From Streptomyces maremycinicus (GTDB lineage Bacteria; Actinomycetota; Actinomycetes; Streptomycetales; Streptomycetaceae), in contig NZ_BBYG01000008.1 in the NCBI RefSeq assembly GCF_001184025.1, forward strand, positions 434,001 to 498,000: DNA of 64,000 nt. Direction: 5' to 3'. The position numbers and the translations under genes were made by a program. Below the pieces are notes generated by a model. The model worked only from the letters and a program-made list of their open reading frames with translations. It was not told where the DNA came from and made no database searches. Shown here one piece after another: positions 60,342 to 64,000 of the stretch (the first letter of the stretch is position 1; the number at the start of each line of letters is the position of its first letter).

Positions 60342-62075
60342 TCAGCGGCGCGCGGTGCACACCACGAGCTGCCGCCCCTCCGGCTCGGGGCACCGGTACG
60401 CCCTGCGGATGTCGGCGGCGATCCGCGGGTCGATGACGCCCAGCGAGAGCCAGCTGGGCTGGTAGACGGCGTAGGCGGCCGGATGCTCCTGCGTGACGCA
60501 GCGGACGTTCTCCCGGGTCGACTCCAGCGAGGGCACGTCGGTGAGCTGCTCGGGCACGTTGAGGAAGGTGGGGAAGGGGTAGCGGCAGGCGGTCGGGTGG
60601 CCGATGTAGTAGGCCTGCTGACCGAAGGCCAGATACAGGACGGGCACCCCGTCCGGGAGTTCGGCGTCCACCTGCTCGGCCGCCGCCGCGGCCGACCGCG
60701 CCTGCTCCTTCAGCTCGGCGTTGGTCGTGACGATCCGCCCCTCGATGACCCGCACCCCCGACAGCGGCCACACCGTCGCGGCCAGGCACACGACGACCGC
60801 GAGGACCGGCAGGGCGACCGGGACACGGAGGCCGCGCGGACGCGCCGCCCGCGCCCACCGCAGGTCCACCGCTCCGGCGAGGAGAGCCGCCGCCGAGGCG
60901 AGCCACGCGACGACATCCGTGTCGACGTCCTCGCGGACCAGGGTGAGCAGCGGGGCCGCGCCGTAGAGGAGGGCGAGCCCGGTGAGACACAGCGGAGGCC
61001 GCCCGTGGGCTCCGTACCAGCGGCCGATCGCGAGCGCGGTCAGCGCGGCGGCCACCACCGGCAGGCTCTCGCCGTGGTACGCGAACCAGTTGCCCTGGTA
61101 GACCACGACGGCCAGGGCCACGACCAGGAGCAGCAGCGTGACGAGCACGGCCTCGACGCGCCGCCGGCGCGAGGGGAGCGTCGCGGCGAACAGCAGCAGC
61201 GCGCCGGGCAGCAGCGCGAGCACCGGCGTCACCGCGATCCGGTCGCCCAGGTAGTCCGCGGTCCGCAGCAGCAGGTCCGGGACGACGACCGGGTCCTTGC
61301 CCAGCGCGTGCGCGTTGATGTGCGGCATGTCGCGCAGCCACTGGAGCTCCCGGGAGCCCGACCAGGCGCTGAACGCGAACAGCAGGCCGGTGCCGACGGC
61401 GGTCGCGGCGGCGAGCAGCAGGCCCCGCACCCGGTCCACGGCGAAGACCACGAGCAGCGCCATCGCGGCGGTGCCCGCGGTGGAGAACTTCATCAGCACG
61501 GCGAGACCGAGCGGCGGCGCGGCGAGCGCGGCGGCCTGCCACAGGTCGCGGACGCCGAGCGCGGCGGCGACGGCGCCCGCCGCGAAGACGATCGCGAACC
61601 ACTCCGGCTGCAAGTAGTCGATGACCGGCGCGAAGGCCAGCGTGAGGGCGGTCAGGCCGGAGACGAGCACCGCGTCCCGCTCGGGCATCCGGCGCCGCAG
61701 GGCCCGGTGCAGCAGCAGACCGGTGGCCGCGCACAGGGCGATGCCGATGAGCCGCAGGAGGGCCTCGCGCACCGCGTTCGACCCGCCGGTGAGGGAGTCC
61801 AGACCGTCCAGCAACCAGCGGTAGAAGAAGGGCCGGTGAGCGAAGATCTCGGAGGGGGACAGTCCGCTCGCCCCCGTCGTCCGCAGGGCGGCGAGCACAT
61901 AGCGGATGTCGAGGAAGACACCGGCGGTGAGCGTCGTGTGGAGCAGCAGCGCGACGGTGGTGAGGGCGGTGGTCCACCCCGCGGGAGAGGTGAGGCGCAG
62001 CCGGCGCGCCGCCGGTCCGTGCGGGCTCCGCCCGCGCCGCGCGGCGGGCGGAGGTGAGGTGGATATGTCGGTCAC
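60342..62075 (-). CDS. Large polytopic membrane protein, possible GT-C-type glycosyltransferase
   Basis: A 577-residue protein with roughly eleven or twelve hydrophobic helices and a ~140-residue C-terminal outer domain (VIEGRIVTTNAELKEQARSA ... EPEGRQLVVCTARR). Loops contain FAHRPFFYRWLLDGLDSLTG and VYQGNWFAYHGESLPVVAAA. The shape matches GT-C-fold glycosyltransferases using lipid-linked sugars, and the glycosyltransferase setting supports this, but I see no decisive catalytic motif. GTG 62075 has TACGTT seven bases upstream (leaderless fit); the frame is open to 62102. Confidence 0.7.
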   Translation of the reverse strand: MTDISTSPPPAARRGRSPHGPAARRLRLTSPAGWTTALTTVALLLHTTLTAGVFLDIRYVLAALRTTGASGLSPSEIFAHRPFFYRWLLDGLDSLTGGSNAVREALLRLIGIALCAATGLLLHRALRRRMPERDAVLVSGLTALTLAFAPVIDYLQPEWFAIVFAAGAVAAALGVRDLWQAAALAAPPLGLAVLMKFSTAGTAAMALLVVFAVDRVRGLLLAAATAVGTGLLFAFSAWSGSRELQWLRDMPHINAHALGKDPVVVPDLLLRTADYLGDRIAVTPVLALLPGALLLFAATLPSRRRRVEAVLVTLLLLVVALAVVVYQGNWFAYHGESLPVVAAALTALAIGRWYGAHGRPPLCLTGLALLYGAAPLLTLVREDVDTDVVAWLASAAALLAGAVDLRWARAARPRGLRVPVALPVLAVVVCLAATVWPLSGVRVIEGRIVTTNAELKEQARSAAAAAEQVDAELPDGVPVLYLAFGQQAYYIGHPTACRYPFPTFLNVPEQLTDVPSLESTRENVRCVTQEHPAAYAVYQPSWLSLGVIDPRIAADIRRAYRCPEPEGRQLVVCTARR

Positions 62076-62108
62076 GTGCGCGAACGTAGCATCGAATTCC
62101 ACGGGAAT

Positions 62109-62146
62109 AACGGGTGTTGAAAAGGAGAGGGCGTGTCACACCCGTT
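62109..62146. promoter_or_regulatory. Inverted repeat in the divergent intergenic region
   Basis: AACGGGTGT (62109-62117) and ACACCCGTT (62138-62146) are perfect 9-bp arms 20 bases apart, between the membrane-protein gene and the divergent glycosyltransferase gene. It could be a hairpin or a spaced operator. TAGGAT near 62238 is a possible -10 for the plus-strand gene. Confidence 0.4.
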
Positions 62147-62280
62147 CTTCATCTGTCATTTTCCGACCCGATCCGGATGTCACGTCGAATTCACCTGAGT
62201 GTCGGCGACGCGACATGCGGAAGCGGATCCTGCTTTCTTAGGATCACTTGACTTTCCGCTGAGAATCCAGGTGCGCACAC

Positions 62281-63264
62281 GTGGCCAACACACCGACCCT
62301 GTCCGTCGTCGTCCCCTGTTACAACATCGAGTCGTATCTGCCCGAGACCGTGACCAGCCTGGTCAACAACGCCCGGGACGACTTCGAGTTCATCTTCGTC
62401 GAGGACAGATCCACCAAGGACAGGACGTACGAAGCCCTTCTCGCCCTGACGGCGCGGCTCGGGAACAGCCGGGTGATCCGGCACGAGCGCAACGGCGGAC
62501 TGGCGACCGCGCGCAACACCGGGATCGACGTCGCGGAAGGCCGCTACCTCACCTTCCTCGACGGTGACGACTGGCTGGCGCCGGGCTATCTGGCCCGGCT
62601 GGTGGACGTCATCGAACGGTTCGACGTCGACTTCGTCCGCACCGACCACGTCCAGGTCACCGGCGTCGAGCGGGCCGTCCACCGGGCACCCGAGGGCCGC
62701 CGCCACACCCCGCTCGACCCGCGCACCTCGATCCTCCCCGTCGACGACACCACCATGGTCGACTATCCGTACGCCTGGGCCGGCGTCTACCACCGCCGCC
62801 TCCTGGACCGGGGCATGCTCCGCTTCCACGACGGGCTGCGCACCGCCGAGGACCGGCCGTGGATCTGGGACCTGCACCGCAGGGCCGAGTCCTACGTCGT
62901 CGCCGGCCTGCACGGCGTCTTCTACCGCCGGGGCATCGCCAGTTCGCTCACCCAGATCGGCGATGTGCGCCAGTTGGACTTCTTCCGCTCCTTCGACCTC
63001 GTCCTCGCCGAGCTCGCCGACGATCCCGAGGCGGACCGGCTGCGCGCGAAGGCGCTGCGCAACTTCTGCGTGGTCATCGCCCACCAGCTGATCGACCGGC
63101 GCCGGTTCGAGCGCAGTGTGGCCGCGAAGCTGAGGCGGCTGGCCGCCGAGGCGCTGGGCGCGATGACCGAGGAGGAACTGAGCGAGGCCGTGGTGGGGAT
63201 GGGCGAGGAACGTGTCCATGTGCTGCGCCGGGTCCGCGGCGGTATGAAGGGTGTGGCGGCGTGA
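62281..63264 (+). CDS. Family 2 glycosyltransferase
   Basis: A 327-residue soluble GT-A enzyme. SVVVPCYNIESYLPETVTSL and FEFIFVEDRSTKDRTYEALL are the nucleotide-binding region, and FLDGDDWLAPGYLARLVDVI holds the DxD motif. The latter half (RTAEDRPWIWDLHRRAESYV) is typical of Streptomyces wall-polymer or capsule GT2s. GTG start. The stop overlaps the next gene's GTG, so it is coupled to a polysialyltransferase-like gene; together they probably build a sialic-acid-like wall polymer. Confidence 0.88.
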   Translation: MANTPTLSVVVPCYNIESYLPETVTSLVNNARDDFEFIFVEDRSTKDRTYEALLALTARLGNSRVIRHERNGGLATARNTGIDVAEGRYLTFLDGDDWLAPGYLARLVDVIERFDVDFVRTDHVQVTGVERAVHRAPEGRRHTPLDPRTSILPVDDTTMVDYPYAWAGVYHRRLLDRGMLRFHDGLRTAEDRPWIWDLHRRAESYVVAGLHGVFYRRGIASSLTQIGDVRQLDFFRSFDLVLAELADDPEADRLRAKALRNFCVVIAHQLIDRRRFERSVAAKLRRLAAEALGAMTEEELSEAVVGMGEERVHVLRRVRGGMKGVAA

Positions 63265-64000
63265 TCCAGATATTCTGCTCGGCCACCCAGTACGCGGCCG
63301 CGACCGTCACCGCCGCGATCCGCGCCGGTCGGTTCGGCCCGCGCGAGGGCGTCCGCCGCATCCTCGTCGTCAGCAACACCGCCGCCGTGCCTGAGGTCGG
63401 CACCCCGCTGGACCGGATGGCCGGCTTCGAGAAGCTGCGCCCCGAGTTCGACCAGGTGCACTCCTGGAACGAGTTCATCTCCCCGCACCACCCGGCCGGC
63501 TGGTCGCCGCGCGCCCAGGACACCGGACTCTGGGAGAAGGCCGTACGCCTGGCCTGGGACCTGGGCGACGAACAGGTCGAGATCGCCTGCGAGTCCCTCC
63601 AGGCCAACCCCTCCCGCGCGATCGCCGACATCTTCGCGGACAGCCCGATCCACGTGTACGCGGACGGCCTGATGAGCTACGGCCCGACGCGCAACCGCAT
63701 CCCGCACGGCATGAGCAGCCGCATCACCCGCGTGCTCCACCTCGACCTGGTCCCCGGGCTGCGCCCGATGCTCCTGTCCGAGTACGGCGTCCGGTCCGAG
63801 GCCGTGCCCCGGGAGGCGATGGTCGACGTCCTCGCGCAGATCGGCGAGTCCGGCGCCGGCCTCCTCGCCGAGCGGCTCCCGGCCGACCACCGCGCCACCG
63901 CCGTGCTCCTCGGCCAGTACCTCTCGGCGATCGACCTGATCACCCAGGACGAGGAGGAGCGGCTGCACGTCCGCATGCTGCGGGCCGCCGCCCGCGCGGG
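63261..64000 (+). CDS. Polysialyltransferase-family glycosyltransferase (partial, runs off right edge)
   Basis: I translated ~246 residues directly from GTG 63261, which overlaps the preceding stop; the 3' end is outside the window. IQIFCSATQYAAATVTAAIR is the typical start of this family, with EQVEIACESLQANPSRAIAD and VYADGLMSYGPTRNRIPHGM, the latter resembling the acidic-Gly catalytic motif of CMP-sialic-acid-dependent transferases. Such proteins in Streptomyces accompany nonulosonic-acid genes. Expected further genes (acylneuraminate synthase, cytidylyltransferase) would lie to the right; this is a prediction, not seen. Confidence 0.75.
   Translation, partial: MIQIFCSATQYAAATVTAAIRAGRFGPREGVRRILVVSNTAAVPEVGTPLDRMAGFEKLRPEFDQVHSWNEFISPHHPAGWSPRAQDTGLWEKAVRLAWDLGDEQVEIACESLQANPSRAIADIFADSPIHVYADGLMSYGPTRNRIPHGMSSRITRVLHLDLVPGLRPMLLSEYGVRSEAVPREAMVDVLAQIGESGAGLLAERLPADHRATAVLLGQYLSAIDLITQDEEERLHVRMLRAAARA

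Noticed and set aside
60483..62057. A 524-codon plus-strand frame antisense to the large membrane protein
   Set aside because: Its Gln/Arg/Glu/Gly-rich repeats are the mirror of a hydrophobic GC-rich gene on the minus strand; no start signal or domain.

Overview
The window is a high-GC, densely coded stretch of an actinomycete chromosome, almost certainly Streptomyces. Supporting signs are the codon use, frequent GTG starts, many 1-4 base stop/start overlaps, an XRE/DUF5753 plus DUF397 gene pair, TM2 proteins, tandem ECF sigma genes, and a gene order that resembles, from memory, the glyA2-trpS2-sdh region of S. coelicolor. I saw no tRNA, rRNA, insertion sequence, prophage or CRISPR array.

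Layout. 1-2.7 kb: a four-gene cassette on the minus strand (XRE regulator, DUF397, a trypsin-co-occurring-domain protein, and a trypsin-like protease with a helical C-terminus cut by the window edge), typical of actinobacterial conflict loci. 2.7-5.2 kb: a drug-efflux MFS gene divergent from a LysR gene with a T-N11-A palindrome between them. 5.4-12.7 kb: a glycine betaine operon (betaine aldehyde dehydrogenase, choline-oxidase-like flavoenzyme, ABC ATPase, fused double permease, binding lipoprotein). 12.7-15.9 kb: a PEP-mutase-like enzyme and two AhpD-like proteins, divergent from a MocR regulator. 16-19 kb: a 65-bp repeat, a DMT transporter, and a lipoprotein plus glutathionylspermidine-synthase-like pair resembling YgiB/YgiC. 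19-22.4 kb: a ZTP riboswitch ahead of glyA, then trpS and a 2'-5' RNA ligase-like gene. 22.5-26.2 kb: two divergent operons that together encode all four steps from PRPP to polyprenyl-phosphoryl-arabinose (DprE2, DprE1, PAP2 phosphatase, UbiA-type transferase).

26-41 kb holds envelope and signalling genes: YihY/BrkB protein, a DD-carboxypeptidase, a metallophosphoesterase, an orphan peptide-binding protein, an RsbW-like kinase, a two-component system divergent from an MMPL exporter with an unusual C-terminal domain, a TetR operon with two palindromic operators, and two TM2 proteins flanking a DUF2752 protein. 41-45 kb is sdhCDAB, separated from the TM2 gene by a perfect 21-bp terminator hairpin. 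45-53.5 kb has an OHCU-decarboxylase-like gene without the usual HPRIG motif, a GH20 hexosaminidase, two unknown genes, two tandem ECF sigma/membrane-partner cassettes and an L,D-transpeptidase. 53.7-57.4 kb has a B12-domain-less methylmalonyl-CoA mutase subunit and a flavin monooxygenase/TetR divergent pair with twin operators. 57.5-64 kb starts a wall-glycopolymer cluster (DPM1-like GT2, GtrA, FAD protein, polytopic membrane protein, second GT2, polysialyltransferase-like gene cut by the right edge).

Nothing here is clearly a brand-new system. The most interesting parts are the left-edge protease cassette, the complete DPA pathway in an organism not known for arabinogalactan, the duplicated sigma cassettes with a shared paired-cysteine extracytoplasmic segment, the YgiB/YgiC-like pair and the wall-polymer cluster. 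All family calls come from reading translations by eye; no search was run.
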